A DNA stretch of 64,000 nucleotides. Origin: Sunxiuqinia sp965230765. Lineage in GTDB: Bacteria; Bacteroidota; Bacteroidia; Bacteroidales; Prolixibacteraceae. The notes beneath the pieces were generated by a model that was given only the letters and a program-made list of their open reading frames with translations, searched no databases and was not told where the DNA came from. The first letter of the stretch is position 1; each line of letters starts with the position of its first letter. Shown one piece after another: positions 9,706 to 18,661 of this stretch. A program made the translations under genes and the position numbers. The stretch is taken from assembly GCA_965230765.1 (NCBI GenBank), contig CBDDLR010000001.1:620001-684000 (forward strand), given 5' to 3'.

Positions 9706-9862
9706 AAGAGTATGTCCAAAAAGTAAGCATAATTGTGTATTTCATGAAATTCAGTTTTACCCTAACCCTAAAGGGAACCTGAATTTCAACGACTTCCCTT
9801 TAGGGAATGTAAGGGTAAAAGTCGTTGAAAGTGCAGATAAGGTACTTTTTGGACACCCTCTT
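9706..9862. mobile_element. MITE-like palindromic element, copy A
   Basis: A 157-bp non-coding element between 20-bp terminal inverted repeats (9706-9725 and 9843-9862, 18 of 20 positions matching; the inner 13, TGTCCAAAAAGTA, are identical). Inside are nested inverted repeats, CCCTAAAGGGA against TCCCTTTAGGG and TTTTACCCT against AGGGTAAAA. No transposase is encoded. A diverged relative lies at 54436-54585. I infer a non-autonomous transposon remnant; the target-site duplication is not clear. Confidence 0.65.
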
Positions 9863-9889
9863 AGTAAGAAAGGGATATTATTGAGTTCA

Positions 9890-10918
9890 CTAAAAAGCTA
9901 CTGAAAGCCTGACCCCAGGGTGTACATTTTTCATAAAGTCATTGAAATAAAGCTCTGGCCTAATCGAAAATGTGTTGTCTATTTTCTTGTTTACTGAAAG
10001 TTTAAATGTATTCTTTTGAAAAAAATCGTTGTTCCGCTTTACCAGGTACCCAACAGAAAATCCATACCATTTGTCCTTCCCAGGAGTATTTGAAAAATTG
10101 TGATCCCAGTTTAACGAAACAAAATGGTTCAGGTCAAAGAAGTTATTCTCATTCGACTCCGAAAAATCATACATCATCCGCCAGTCAACCGAATACAAAT
10201 TCTTAAACATTCCCTTAATTCCAAATGATACCCCTACCCGAAAAGAAATATCGGAAACAAACCCATTCTTCACCCATCCTGATCCAATTCCACCTTCAAG
10301 AAAAAGCATGTCTCCGGTTTTGTATGGTTCATCCTGAAAATATCCTTTTACTTCTTCATTCCTCAAGTCAATCCAGCCATTTATTCCTTTACGGTAGGCT
10401 TGACCAAATTTTTCAACCAAATAAGACTTCGCTTCCTTTGATTTTTCGGAGAAGGCTTCTGAACGGATAATGTTCAGTGCGTCATAGCTGTTAAAGAAGA
10501 ACTTGATTTCGACTGTCTGATACGAGAGGTGAAAACAATACTTCCCAAAAGTCTTTTCAAAGGTTGTCCCATCATCAAAAACAATCAACTTTTTTGAATT
10601 GGTTTTCTGAAGCATTAGATCTACTTCCTTATAATTCCAAACATACAAGTCATCACCCATTTCCCTGAATGAAACAACAACTTGTTCATTATGCGCAGGA
10701 GATGGAAGAACAAGTTCATTAAGAACCTGTTCTATTTGATCCAGTTTTTCTGTCAATTGAAACTCATCCAATCTATTCTGCAAAGCATTCCTGGAGGCAA
10801 CTTCAATAAGTAATTCATCAAATTTGTACCGAATGGTATCCCCCTTATGATATCCGTTCATGGCATTTACGGATAACGAAAGAAAGAAGAGTAATAACAT
10901 CAAAATAATTGTCTTCAT
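9890..10918 (-). CDS. Exported protein, probable outer-membrane beta-barrel, unrecognised
   Basis: A 342-residue protein with a signal peptide (residues 1-19, ending SVNA). The C-terminal half alternates aromatic and polar residues in strand-like segments and ends in a strand with terminal Phe (HPGVRLSVAF), as in outer-membrane barrels. I do not recognise the N-terminal part. It begins 3 nt after the anti-sigma-like gene and is the last member of the sigma/anti-sigma operon, so it may be part of, or a target of, that signalling unit. Confidence 0.6.
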   Translation of the reverse strand: MKTIILMLLLFFLSLSVNAMNGYHKGDTIRYKFDELLIEVASRNALQNRLDEFQLTEKLDQIEQVLNELVLPSPAHNEQVVVSFREMGDDLYVWNYKEVDLMLQKTNSKKLIVFDDGTTFEKTFGKYCFHLSYQTVEIKFFFNSYDALNIIRSEAFSEKSKEAKSYLVEKFGQAYRKGINGWIDLRNEEVKGYFQDEPYKTGDMLFLEGGIGSGWVKNGFVSDISFRVGVSFGIKGMFKNLYSVDWRMMYDFSESNENNFFDLNHFVSLNWDHNFSNTPGKDKWYGFSVGYLVKRNNDFFQKNTFKLSVNKKIDNTFSIRPELYFNDFMKNVHPGVRLSVAF

Positions 10919-10921
10919 GGC

Positions 10922-11611
10922 TCAATTCTTAAAAATGGTTGTGTTTAAATCGTTTTTGTTTCCTATAAAGTTTTTCTGAAATATTTTCATTTTAACATCC
11001 GAACTTTTCAGGGTGGGCTTTCTGGCAATTTCAATATCAATGTGTTCACTTTTTAACTGAAAGGGAATTTCGGAAGGAACAAGCTCTTGCTCAATATCTT
11101 CATTCTGAAAATCAGTTAGTTCTTGTTTTATTTCAGCTAATTCTTTTTGGAGCTTTTCAATTTCCTGCGCATAAAATTCATTTTTGTCAAGAATCTTATT
11201 CACCGAGTCAGCTACTTGTGTATATTTTTCTTTCCAACCAAATTCTTTACTTGTTGCTATTTTAGAAACAACTCGATCTTTGTATACGATCTTCTCAACT
11301 ATTTCTATCTCTCTCTTGATTTGGACTGGAAGGTTTTGCAGCGAGTCAACTGTAGCTGACAATTCTGCATTTTCCAACTCTAGTTTGGCTAATTCAACCT
11401 GTTGGTTTGTATGAATAAACCTGGCTGCAAATACTCCGCTAGCAAGCAGGAACACCAAAATTATTGCAGCCACCCTCCATAAGGCCGCCACGCCTTTTGA
11501 GGGCCTCAACTCATTGTCCAATCGATTCCACATCGATTCTTTTCCAGAAAATGAGCTTTGAGCATCCTGTCTATCAAATGCTTCTTTTATATTACGTTCC
11601 AGATTGTCCAT
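10922..11611 (-). CDS. Putative membrane anti-sigma factor
   Basis: A 229-residue protein starting MDNLERNIKEAFDRQ at the ATG at 11611; an upstream in-frame extension to 11725 would run deep into the sigma factor gene and is rejected. The N-terminal cytoplasmic part (about 1-42) is followed by one membrane helix (about 44-64), then a long extracytoplasmic region with coiled coils (about 68-100 and 130-175). This layout, and a 20-nt overlap with the ECF sigma gene, suggest it binds and restrains that sigma factor. There is no zinc-binding anti-sigma motif, so the assignment rests mainly on context. Confidence 0.65.
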   Translation of the reverse strand: MDNLERNIKEAFDRQDAQSSFSGKESMWNRLDNELRPSKGVAALWRVAAIILVFLLASGVFAARFIHTNQQVELAKLELENAELSATVDSLQNLPVQIKREIEIVEKIVYKDRVVSKIATSKEFGWKEKYTQVADSVNKILDKNEFYAQEIEKLQKELAEIKQELTDFQNEDIEQELVPSEIPFQLKSEHIDIEIARKPTLKSSDVKMKIFQKNFIGNKNDLNTTIFKN

Positions 11612-12131
11612 AATCTTTTTCAATTTTCTGTTGTAAAATTTTTCTCGCTTTAAAAAACTGCGACCGCGATGTGCTTTCTGTAATTTCCAACATCTCTGCA
11701 ATTTCCTTGTGTGCATATCCCTCAACTACATACAGCATAAAAACAGTTTTATAACCTTCAGGCAAACCATTAACAAGTTCGGTTAGCTCCTCATGGTCAG
11801 TTTCTTGATAAATTAGAGTGTCATGTCGGTCTTCATCAATCGTTTCCAGCTTATACAAAGTGCTTAATTCTTTCCTTCTCCCCATCAATGCCTGATTGAT
11901 CACAATCCGGTTTAACCATCCTACCAATGCAGCTTCATTAATAAATTCAAATTCAGGAAGGTTTTCAAAGATTTTCAGGAAAGCCTGAAAGAGGGCATCT
12001 TCCGCCAATTCATCAGAAACAGCATATCGTTTGGCAACAGCAAACAATGCATCAGCATATCGATCAAAAAACAGCTTTTGAGCTCTTCTATCCCCTTTTG
12101 AACTTTTGTAAATGATTTTTTGAAGTTGCAC
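11592..12131 (-). CDS. ECF-type RNA polymerase sigma factor
   Basis: A 179-residue sigma-70 family protein of the extracytoplasmic-function class. Region 2 is at about 17-60 (FFDRYADALFAVAKRY, then AEDALFQAFLKIF). Region 4, with its helix-turn-helix, is at about 120-172 (LPEGYKTVFMLYVVEGYAHK, then EIAEMLEITESTSRSQ). The reading frame opens with a GTG at 12131; no better ATG precedes region 2. Its end overlaps the anti-sigma gene by 20 nt, which implies translational coupling. Confidence 0.88.
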   Translation of the reverse strand: MQLQKIIYKSSKGDRRAQKLFFDRYADALFAVAKRYAVSDELAEDALFQAFLKIFENLPEFEFINEAALVGWLNRIVINQALMGRRKELSTLYKLETIDEDRHDTLIYQETDHEELTELVNGLPEGYKTVFMLYVVEGYAHKEIAEMLEITESTSRSQFFKARKILQQKIEKDYGQSGT

Positions 12132-12217
12132 TTAAGTCAATTTTGATCTTGCATTCACCCTTTAAATGCAAGTTAAGCATAAAACGTTGCCTGAGGTACA
12201 ACATTTTAGCTATTAAA

Positions 12218-12826
12218 CTACAACCCAATTATATAACTTACTCGCAACCCCAGCACAGTCAGATTTTGATAATTTTTTTCATGATAGAATGGAACTACAC
12301 CATGGATAAGTAATTCAGGAGTAATGCAAAGTATTGTTTTATTATTCAATAAAAAATCTTTCCCGATTTTCAAATTAATTCCTATTCCTGACTGTTCATC
12401 AACATCCCGGGAATCAATAATACTTGTTTCTATATCACACAGTAAACCTGCGGTTATAACAAAGTTTCTATTCAACTTGAACCTTAAATTTAGAGGTACT
12501 GTTAACAGGTCAATATGGTACAAATTGACATCTTCTATCATTTCCCCCATAGCTCCAGCATAAGATTTCTTATACCTGCTCCTTGAATAATCCAACCCGG
12601 TTTCTAACTCCAACCTCTCATTTATTTTATGGATGTAACCAATTCCTAAAAGATATCCAAGCTCAAAATCATAGCTAGGTGATCCATCAACTGAATTAAA
12701 GTAACGCACCAAATTACCTTGAGAGAGTGAGGCATTAAATTTTATCCATTTTTTTTGTGAATCTTGAGCTATCATTGGCTGCCCAAAAAGAAATAATGAC
12801 ATTATAACAAATAGAGACTTTTTCAT
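12218..12826 (-). CDS. Outer-membrane beta-barrel protein
   Basis: A 202-residue exported protein. A signal peptide (1-20, ending PMIAQ) precedes alternating beta-strand segments typical of small eight-stranded Bacteroidota porin-like barrels (YDFELGYLLGIGYIHKINER, then LELETGLDYSRSRY; NFVITAGLLCDIE; VLGLRVSYIIGL at the end). It starts 1 nt after the CPBP protease gene and is probably co-transcribed with it. No ligand can be inferred. Confidence 0.65.
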   Translation of the reverse strand: MKKSLFVIMSLFLFGQPMIAQDSQKKWIKFNASLSQGNLVRYFNSVDGSPSYDFELGYLLGIGYIHKINERLELETGLDYSRSRYKKSYAGAMGEMIEDVNLYHIDLLTVPLNLRFKLNRNFVITAGLLCDIETSIIDSRDVDEQSGIGINLKIGKDFLLNNKTILCITPELLIHGVVPFYHEKNYQNLTVLGLRVSYIIGL

Positions 12827-12827
12827 T

Positions 12828-13688
12828 TCAAATCTTTTGGACAGTTTTCACTTGTTGTTTTTTTGCATAAAAAATCACCATGCCAATTATTATAAGCGAC
12901 TGAATAATAATGCATAAGATTGAACCTTCAAACCCAAATTCACCACCATTGAATAAGTTTTTCTTGACAAGATCAATTTCAACAAAAGAGTAAGAATCCT
13001 GCCCGCTAACATTAAAACCTAAGTTTGTTTGAAAAAAATTCCAACTGAAATGAAGCATTATAGGAAACCATAAATTTTGAGTGTGTATATAAGTTATTCC
13101 TAACAAAATTCCGGCTAGAAAAATATTTACAAATGCTATATTATTGAAATTTGGATTTAAACCATGCATGAGCGAAAAAATCAAGGAAGAAAGAATTAAA
13201 GCTAGGTATTTGTTAAAAGAGATCATCAAATTCCTGAGTACATAGCCACGAATAAGACTTTCTTCAACAACTGCTACGATTAAAAACAACGCAAAAGATT
13301 GCCCGAGTTTAATCGGATCAAAAACGATTCTATTATAATCAATATTTCCAGATAATAACAAATAGAAATATCCAAATACCAGAATGAAAACACCGATTCC
13401 AAAACCCAACAAGCAATCTTTAAACCTGTTCTGTAATGAAAATCCAAGCTTAATAAGCTTTTCATTTTCAACAACCGACATGAAGCCCCAAAGCACAAGA
13501 AAAGTTCCGACCATATCGAAAATTGATATATAAAGTTTATTGCGGATGGGTATGTTCTCCATATCATCAAAACTTGTTCCTGTAATCAAAAAACCGATTC
13601 CTTGAAATATCCCAACTGTAATTACATAAGGAATAATTAGCAATAAGACTCTTTGCCAGCCAATATTTTTGTTTTCAATGCTATCCAT
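12828..13688 (-). CDS. CPBP (Abi/CAAX) family intramembrane glutamic endopeptidase
   Basis: A 286-residue polytopic membrane protein. It carries the family motifs EESLIRG (Glu142, Glu143, Arg147), SLMHGLNP (His175) and MLHFSWN (His213), spread over transmembrane helices. Family members include Rce1-type CAAX proteases and bacteriocin-immunity proteins; the substrate here is unknown. It is followed immediately by the small barrel gene at 12218-12826. Confidence 0.85.
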   Translation of the reverse strand: MDSIENKNIGWQRVLLLIIPYVITVGIFQGIGFLITGTSFDDMENIPIRNKLYISIFDMVGTFLVLWGFMSVVENEKLIKLGFSLQNRFKDCLLGFGIGVFILVFGYFYLLLSGNIDYNRIVFDPIKLGQSFALFLIVAVVEESLIRGYVLRNLMISFNKYLALILSSLIFSLMHGLNPNFNNIAFVNIFLAGILLGITYIHTQNLWFPIMLHFSWNFFQTNLGFNVSGQDSYSFVEIDLVKKNLFNGGEFGFEGSILCIIIQSLIIIGMVIFYAKKQQVKTVQKI

Positions 13689-13799
13689 ACAATTAATTTG
13701 ATTAGGGGTAAAAAATACATTTGAATTATATAAAAATAAAAAGAAAGAATTAAATAAAAAATTAATTATTGGTGTTTTTAGAAGTAAGTAAAATTTAGC

Positions 13800-15266
13800 T
13801 TACAGCATCGGACTAAACAACCTGGCAAATGATTCTTTGGTTTTGTGTATCCAATGGCGTTTTTGCCAATCCTTGAGATTTAGTTCACTGCTGTTTTGTA
13901 GATCATCCATAAAATGCTGTTCCATTTCACTGGCAACATGTTCATCGTAAATCAAAGCCCCCACCTCAAAATTGGTTTCCAGGCTACGGAAATCCATATT
14001 GGCTGAACCAATTGACGAAAGCACGCCATCAACCACAATGGTTTTGCTGTGAATAAAACCGGGTTGGTATTTGTAAACCCTGATGCCAGCCTCTAGCAAT
14101 TCCGTAATGTATGAATCGGTACTCCACTTTGGTGTGATGGTATCCGATTTTGAGGGAAGTAAAATACGAATGTCAATTCCGCTGAGTGCAGCTGTTTTCA
14201 TAGCAAAAATGATTTCTGAGGTGGGGATCAGGTATGGCGTAGTGATGTAAATTTTTTCCTGAGCCGAAACAATTGCCGAAAAATAGGCCTGTCCAATACT
14301 TTCATAGTCGGAGTCTGGTCCGCTGCTCACTACCTGAACCATTTTCCCTTCATTAGGTTCGTGGTTTTTAAAAAATTTATTGCCCTTTAGTGCTTCACCT
14401 GAGACAAAATACCAGTCGCCCATAAAAATCACTTGCATCAAGGTAGCAGCACTACCTTTTAACAGCAAATGTGTGTCGCGCCAGGCCTGAAGCTTTTTTG
14501 TCCCATGCAAGTAACGATCAGCGATATTCAGCCCGCCGGTGAATGCTACTTCACTATCAATAACTACTATTTTTCGGTGGTTTCTGTAATTAACCTTCGA
14601 TGTGAATTTTGGAAAGCGAACCTCCATAAAACAACCAACTTTCACACCTGCTTCTCTTAATGTCCGTTGATATTTCCGCGACAAACTCCAACTCCCCACA
14701 TCATCAAAAATTAAACGAACTTCAACCCCTTCTTTTGCTTTTCTGCACAAGATTTCATTCATTTGCCAACCAAGCTCATCATCTTCAATAATATAATATT
14801 CAACATGAATATGGTGCTTCGCTTCTTCCATTGCCTGAAAAAGTGCCGGGAATTTTTCGTTTCCGTTTTTTAAAATCGTCACTTCATTATTTTGTGTGAG
14901 CAGAGCATCTGAGCTGGAAAGCATCAGGTTGATCAAATTCTTCTTGCTGGATACGGCTTGCGAAAATTCAAGCTGATCGTTTGAAAGGCTTTTTATCTGT
15001 TCTTGCGTCAGTTTTCTAAGTCGTTTTAAATTTTTCAATCCTTTCCTCGAGTACATTTTTCTCCTGCGGTACTCCTGCCCGAAAAACAGGTAGAACACAA
15101 TTCCAATAAATGGAATTAGCACCAACACCAAAATCCAGCTAACTGTTTTTAACGGATTCCGGTTCTCATGAACAATGATAATAGCAATGATTACTACTGT
15201 TGCAAGGTACAGAAGGTTAAACACCAACGGAAGATTGTTCCAGATATCGTTAAAAAGGCCAAACAT
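13800..15266 (-). CDS. cls: Cardiolipin synthase
   Basis: Makes cardiolipin from two phosphatidylglycerols in the inner membrane. The 488-residue protein has two N-terminal membrane helices (about 14-32 and 40-62) and the two phospholipase D motifs HxKxxxxD: His230/Lys232/Asp237 in NHRKIVVID and His406/Lys408/Asp413 in IHSKTIVVD, each followed by a GG or GS-N segment. Length and layout are standard for ClsA-type enzymes. It appears monocistronic. Confidence 0.93.
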   Translation of the reverse strand: MFGLFNDIWNNLPLVFNLLYLATVVIIAIIIVHENRNPLKTVSWILVLVLIPFIGIVFYLFFGQEYRRRKMYSRKGLKNLKRLRKLTQEQIKSLSNDQLEFSQAVSSKKNLINLMLSSSDALLTQNNEVTILKNGNEKFPALFQAMEEAKHHIHVEYYIIEDDELGWQMNEILCRKAKEGVEVRLIFDDVGSWSLSRKYQRTLREAGVKVGCFMEVRFPKFTSKVNYRNHRKIVVIDSEVAFTGGLNIADRYLHGTKKLQAWRDTHLLLKGSAATLMQVIFMGDWYFVSGEALKGNKFFKNHEPNEGKMVQVVSSGPDSDYESIGQAYFSAIVSAQEKIYITTPYLIPTSEIIFAMKTAALSGIDIRILLPSKSDTITPKWSTDSYITELLEAGIRVYKYQPGFIHSKTIVVDGVLSSIGSANMDFRSLETNFEVGALIYDEHVASEMEQHFMDDLQNSSELNLKDWQKRHWIHKTKESFARLFSPML

Positions 15267-15342
15267 ACAACCAAAATTTACTTAACTAAATTTCTAAAAT
15301 TTTAAACGGATAAACAAACCCGGTTAAATTGCGTAAAAGAAT

Positions 15343-15768
15343 ATGAACAAAGCACTGAAAATGAAATATCTTTTTATTTCCATATTCTTTCTGCTGATTA
15401 TAGCTTGCTCTTCGCAAAAAGAGATAAGCATGTCGAATAACGAAACAAATGCTGAAGAAGATAGCGTGAGCTATGAACTCATTATCCTTGATCCGGGTTT
15501 TGATGTATGGTTTTTAACCCACAGCAAAGCTTCCTGGTATTACTCTCAGGAATACTATGAACACTGGAACAGTCAATACGTGAATGCCTGGAATTATAAA
15601 AGCCTGGGCAACAGATACTCCCAATTATTAAATGGTATCATTGATTACGACAATTTTACCGATTATGGTTTAGAGGTGAATCACAAGCTATTCTATTATT
15701 TTCAGTATGTTGAGCATGAGCTTAACATCCCTATTTTGGATAGCAGTCCAAGAGCGGCGCGCTATTGA
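15343..15768 (+). CDS. DUF6146 family lipoprotein
   Basis: A 141-residue protein with a type II signal peptide and lipobox LIIAC (Cys22). The mature part contains YELIILDPGFDVWF and the aromatic-rich YYSQEYYEHWNSQYVNAWNY, which I recognise as the Bacteroidota DUF6146 family of unknown function. An internal ATG at 15361 is an alternative start that keeps the lipobox. Its 3' end overlaps the convergent ribD by 7 nt. Confidence 0.78.
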   Translation: MNKALKMKYLFISIFFLLIIACSSQKEISMSNNETNAEEDSVSYELIILDPGFDVWFLTHSKASWYYSQEYYEHWNSQYVNAWNYKSLGNRYSQLLNGIIDYDNFTDYGLEVNHKLFYYFQYVEHELNIPILDSSPRAARY

Positions 15769-16805
15769 TTGCGAAAAACCTGCAGTAAGCTTTCGTCCAG
15801 ATTTTCAGACAAGGTCAGCTTTCCTTCTAGTTTAGGGGCTGATACTCCTTTTGCAAAATTTACCTGCCCAGTGTAAACATAGGCTTCATCCCAAAGGTTT
15901 CGGTCAATGAAATCCTGCAACAATTGCCTGCCCCCCTCAACAATCACCGATTGAATGCCCTCGGCGTAAAGCCAGTCCAAAATTTGTTGCGGTATCGGCT
16001 GTGCAAAATCCAGTTCTACGTATTTAAGGTTTTCTGCTGAATCTTTTTCTTCCTGGCTAAAAATAACCGTCTTCACTTTGCCGTCTTTCAGGTTCAACGA
16101 ATCAGGCAATCTCCCCTGGCGATCAAGCAAAAGTCTTAATGGTTGTTTGCCAGACCATTCGCGGACCGTAAGTGACGGATTATCTTTTAAGGCAGTATTT
16201 GTACCAATTAAAATAGCTCCTTCTTCCGAACGTTGGCGGTGTACCAACCTTCTTGAAAGTTCATTGCTAATCCATGTGGGTTGACCAAAATCATTGCTCG
16301 AGCGATCGATATCCAAAAAGCCATCCAGGCTTTGCGCCCATTTAAGCACTACAAAAGGCCTTTTCTCTTCATGGAACGTAAAAAACCTACGATTCAATTC
16401 CAGGCATTCCTCTTCCAATATACCTACTTCAACTTTTATCCCGGCTTTTCGCATTTTCTCAATTCCCTTTCCGGCAACCTTTGCAAAAGGATCGCCCGAA
16501 CCAACAACAACTTGTGGAATTTGATGCTTAATAATCAAGTCGGAGCATGGTGGGGTTTTACCAAAGTGGGCGCAAGGTTCAAGGCTCACATACAAGATCG
16601 CTTCTTTAAGAAGTTCTTTGCTTTTTACTGAATTGATGGCATTTACTTCAGCATGTGGCCCTCCATATTCGCGATGGAAACCTTCCCCAATTATCTTTCC
16701 CTGATGAACAACCACACAGCCAACCATTGGGTTTGGGGCCACTTCACCTACTCCCAAACGAGCAAGTTCCAAACATCGGCTCATATATTTTTCAGTATTG
16801 TTCAT
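15762..16805 (-). CDS. ribD: Bifunctional riboflavin deaminase/reductase RibD
   Basis: Carries out the second and third steps of riboflavin synthesis, deamination then reduction of the pyrimidine intermediate. The N-terminal deaminase domain shows the zinc motifs HAEVNA and PCAHFGKTPPC. The C-terminal reductase domain has KWAQSLDGF and the VEGGRQLLQDF segment. The ATG at 16805 is chosen; an in-frame TTG at 16826 would add seven residues and run into the -7 box of prmC. It is divergent from prmC with only 33 bp between the two start codons. Confidence 0.93.
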   Translation of the reverse strand: MNNTEKYMSRCLELARLGVGEVAPNPMVGCVVVHQGKIIGEGFHREYGGPHAEVNAINSVKSKELLKEAILYVSLEPCAHFGKTPPCSDLIIKHQIPQVVVGSGDPFAKVAGKGIEKMRKAGIKVEVGILEEECLELNRRFFTFHEEKRPFVVLKWAQSLDGFLDIDRSSNDFGQPTWISNELSRRLVHRQRSEEGAILIGTNTALKDNPSLTVREWSGKQPLRLLLDRQGRLPDSLNLKDGKVKTVIFSQEEKDSAENLKYVELDFAQPIPQQILDWLYAEGIQSVIVEGGRQLLQDFIDRNLWDEAYVYTGQVNFAKGVSAPKLEGKLTLSENLDESLLQVFRNQ

Positions 16806-16814
16806 AGGAAAAAT

Positions 16815-16822
16815 TAACTTTG
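16815..16822 (+). promoter_or_regulatory. -7 promoter box for prmC
   Basis: TAACTTTG matches the Bacteroidota -7 consensus TAnnTTTG exactly, 16 nt before the prmC ATG. A weak -33 partner (TTTC at 16790-16793) lies 21 nt upstream. The resulting leader would be only about ten bases. Confidence 0.45.
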
Positions 16823-16823
16823 C

Positions 16824-16831
16824 CAAAAATA
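16824..16831 (-). promoter_or_regulatory. -7 promoter box for ribD
   Basis: On the minus strand this reads TATTTTTG, an exact TAnnTTTG match 18 nt before the ribD ATG. It abuts the opposing prmC box, so polymerases at the two promoters would exclude each other. No clear -33 element was found. Confidence 0.4.
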
Positions 16832-16838
16832 CAAATAA

Positions 16839-17681
16839 ATGCAGGCAAGCCTAACATATATCCGAAAAGAATTAGAAGGACTATTCCCAGAGAGTGAAGT
16901 TGAAAGTTTCATCCGGATCATTTTCTCCAGTTTGAAGAATTATAGTCAAACCGACCTGATTTTGAAAAAGGATGAGGTTCTTTCTGAGATTAAAAAAGAT
17001 GCCATCAAAAAGATTGTAACCCGCTTGAAGAATCAGGAACCTATTCAATATATTTTGGGTGAAACTGAATTTTATGGACTGACTTTTAAAGTGAATCCAT
17101 CCGTTTTAATCCCTCGCCCTGAAACCGAAGAACTCGTGGATTGGATCCTAAAAAGTGAGCTGCCCGAATCACCAGTAATTTTTGATGTGGGAACTGGTAG
17201 TGGTTGCATACCAATCAGTTTAAAAAAGAATCTCCCAAATGCACAAGTATTGGCTTGCGATATCAGTAAAGAAAGCCTAAAAATTGCCAATAAAAATGCT
17301 AAAATCAATCGGGTTGAAGTTGAGTTTATTCTTCAGGATTTCCTGAATTTACAAGCACCTGAAGGATTTCCTAAACTTGATATATTAATCAGTAATCCAC
17401 CTTACGTAAGGGATTCTGAGAAAAAACTAATGGAGAAAAACGTGTTGGATTTTGAGCCGGAGACCGCACTTTTTGTTCCTGATGATGATCCTCTGAGGTT
17501 CTATAAAGCTTTAGTTGAATTCGGAAATGACCGCCTAAGGAAAGGTGGATTAATGTTTTGGGAAATTAATGAAGCTTTTGGCAAGGAATGTGTATTATTA
17601 CTGAAAGAAAACGGATATTCGAACGTTGAATTAAGAAAAGACTTAAACGGGAAATACCGAATGGTAAAAGCCCAAAAGTAA
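16839..17681 (+). CDS. prmC: Release-factor glutamine N5-methyltransferase
   Basis: Methylates the glutamine of the GGQ motif in class I release factors. The 280-residue protein has a helical N-terminal domain (about 1-95), the SAM-binding motif FDVGTGSGCIPISL (about 115-128) and the diagnostic NPPYV motif (about 186-190). prfA, one of its substrates, lies at 57.3 kb in this window. The DUF362 gene follows after 7 nt. Confidence 0.93.
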   Translation: MQASLTYIRKELEGLFPESEVESFIRIIFSSLKNYSQTDLILKKDEVLSEIKKDAIKKIVTRLKNQEPIQYILGETEFYGLTFKVNPSVLIPRPETEELVDWILKSELPESPVIFDVGTGSGCIPISLKKNLPNAQVLACDISKESLKIANKNAKINRVEVEFILQDFLNLQAPEGFPKLDILISNPPYVRDSEKKLMEKNVLDFEPETALFVPDDDPLRFYKALVEFGNDRLRKGGLMFWEINEAFGKECVLLLKENGYSNVELRKDLNGKYRMVKAQK

Positions 17682-17688
17682 ATTTAAA

Positions 17689-18600
17689 ATGAAACGCAGA
17701 AACTTTATCAAAAATACAGCACTTATTACTGCGGGTATGGCAAGCTTCCCGGCAATTGCAAAAGGCAAAAAAAACTATACACTGGTTTCAATACGGGGTG
17801 GCAGCCCACTAGGCATGTTGGATCTTGGCCTTGATCTTTTGGGAGGACTGGACAAATTTGTACTTCAAGGACAGAAGGTTCTGATTTTACCCACATTAGG
17901 CTGGGATCGGACACCAGAGCAAGCAGCAAATACAAACCCAAAGTTGCTGGGCAAACTGGTTGAAATGTGTTATGATGCTGGATCAAGAGGTGTGTACACA
18001 TTTGGGCAAACTGAAGATCATTGGACAAAAGCATACAAAACCAGTGGGATTGAGCGGATGGTGAAAGATGCCGGAGCAAAAATCTTACCTGGCAACAAGG
18101 AATCGTACTATAAAGAAACCGCAATTGATGGAGAGGTTTTGAAGCACACCAAATTGCACCAATTGTTTTTTGAAACCGATATCATCATCAATGTTCCTGT
18201 ATTGAAAAAGACAGATAATGGCTCATTCCTTGGGGCTATTCAGAACTTAAAAAGCCTGGTGTGGAAATTTAGCGAATTGCCTGCTGATCAAAAAAAACAG
18301 GCATTGCTTGACATTGCTCAACTAAAAAAACCAGTGCTAAACATTATTGATGCCGATCGTGTAATATCCAAAAATGCACCTGCTGGAAAAACAAAAGATG
18401 ATGTCTCTTTAATGCATTCACAAATCCTTTCTTCGGACATTGTTGCAGCCGATGCAGCTGCTGCAAAACGACTGGGATTAAATCCATCTGAAGAAAAACT
18501 GTTGCAGCTGGCGCAGGAAAAAGGAATTGGAACCATCAACTTGCCCGATTTTCGCAAAAAAGAAATCATTCTAAAACGTCAAACCAGACAAACTCGCTGA
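17689..18600 (+). CDS. DUF362 domain protein with Tat-like signal
   Basis: A 303-residue protein beginning with a twin-arginine-type leader (KRRNFIKNTALITAG, cleavage near ASFPAIAKG). The body resembles DUF362 proteins: VSIRGGSPLGM, the GWDRTPEQAANTNP segment, and a late INVPVLKKTD with NLKSLVWKF. No 4Fe-4S ferredoxin motif is visible, unlike some relatives. Export and a redox or metal-related role are inferences from the Tat signal. The leader shares the string RRNFIK with the aldo/keto reductase at 8577-9605. Confidence 0.75.
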   Translation: MKRRNFIKNTALITAGMASFPAIAKGKKNYTLVSIRGGSPLGMLDLGLDLLGGLDKFVLQGQKVLILPTLGWDRTPEQAANTNPKLLGKLVEMCYDAGSRGVYTFGQTEDHWTKAYKTSGIERMVKDAGAKILPGNKESYYKETAIDGEVLKHTKLHQLFFETDIIINVPVLKKTDNGSFLGAIQNLKSLVWKFSELPADQKKQALLDIAQLKKPVLNIIDADRVISKNAPAGKTKDDVSLMHSQILSSDIVAADAAAAKRLGLNPSEEKLLQLAQEKGIGTINLPDFRKKEIILKRQTRQTR

Positions 18601-18624
18601 TATAAATTTTCAGTAAGCATTTGT

Positions 18625-18632
18625 TATATTTG
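18625..18632 (+). promoter_or_regulatory. -7 promoter box for the EEP gene
   Basis: TATATTTG fits TAnnTTTG exactly and lies 29 nt before the TTG start of the next gene. No TTTG was found at the expected -33 position, so this is only a half match. Confidence 0.4.
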
Positions 18633-18661
18633 TATAAAACCAACATTCGAAATCAGATTCC

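Noticed and set aside
11612..11725. Upstream extension of the anti-sigma-like gene
   Set aside because: It would lie wholly inside the sigma factor's region 4 on another frame. The ATG at 11611 gives a normal cytoplasmic start and a small overlap.
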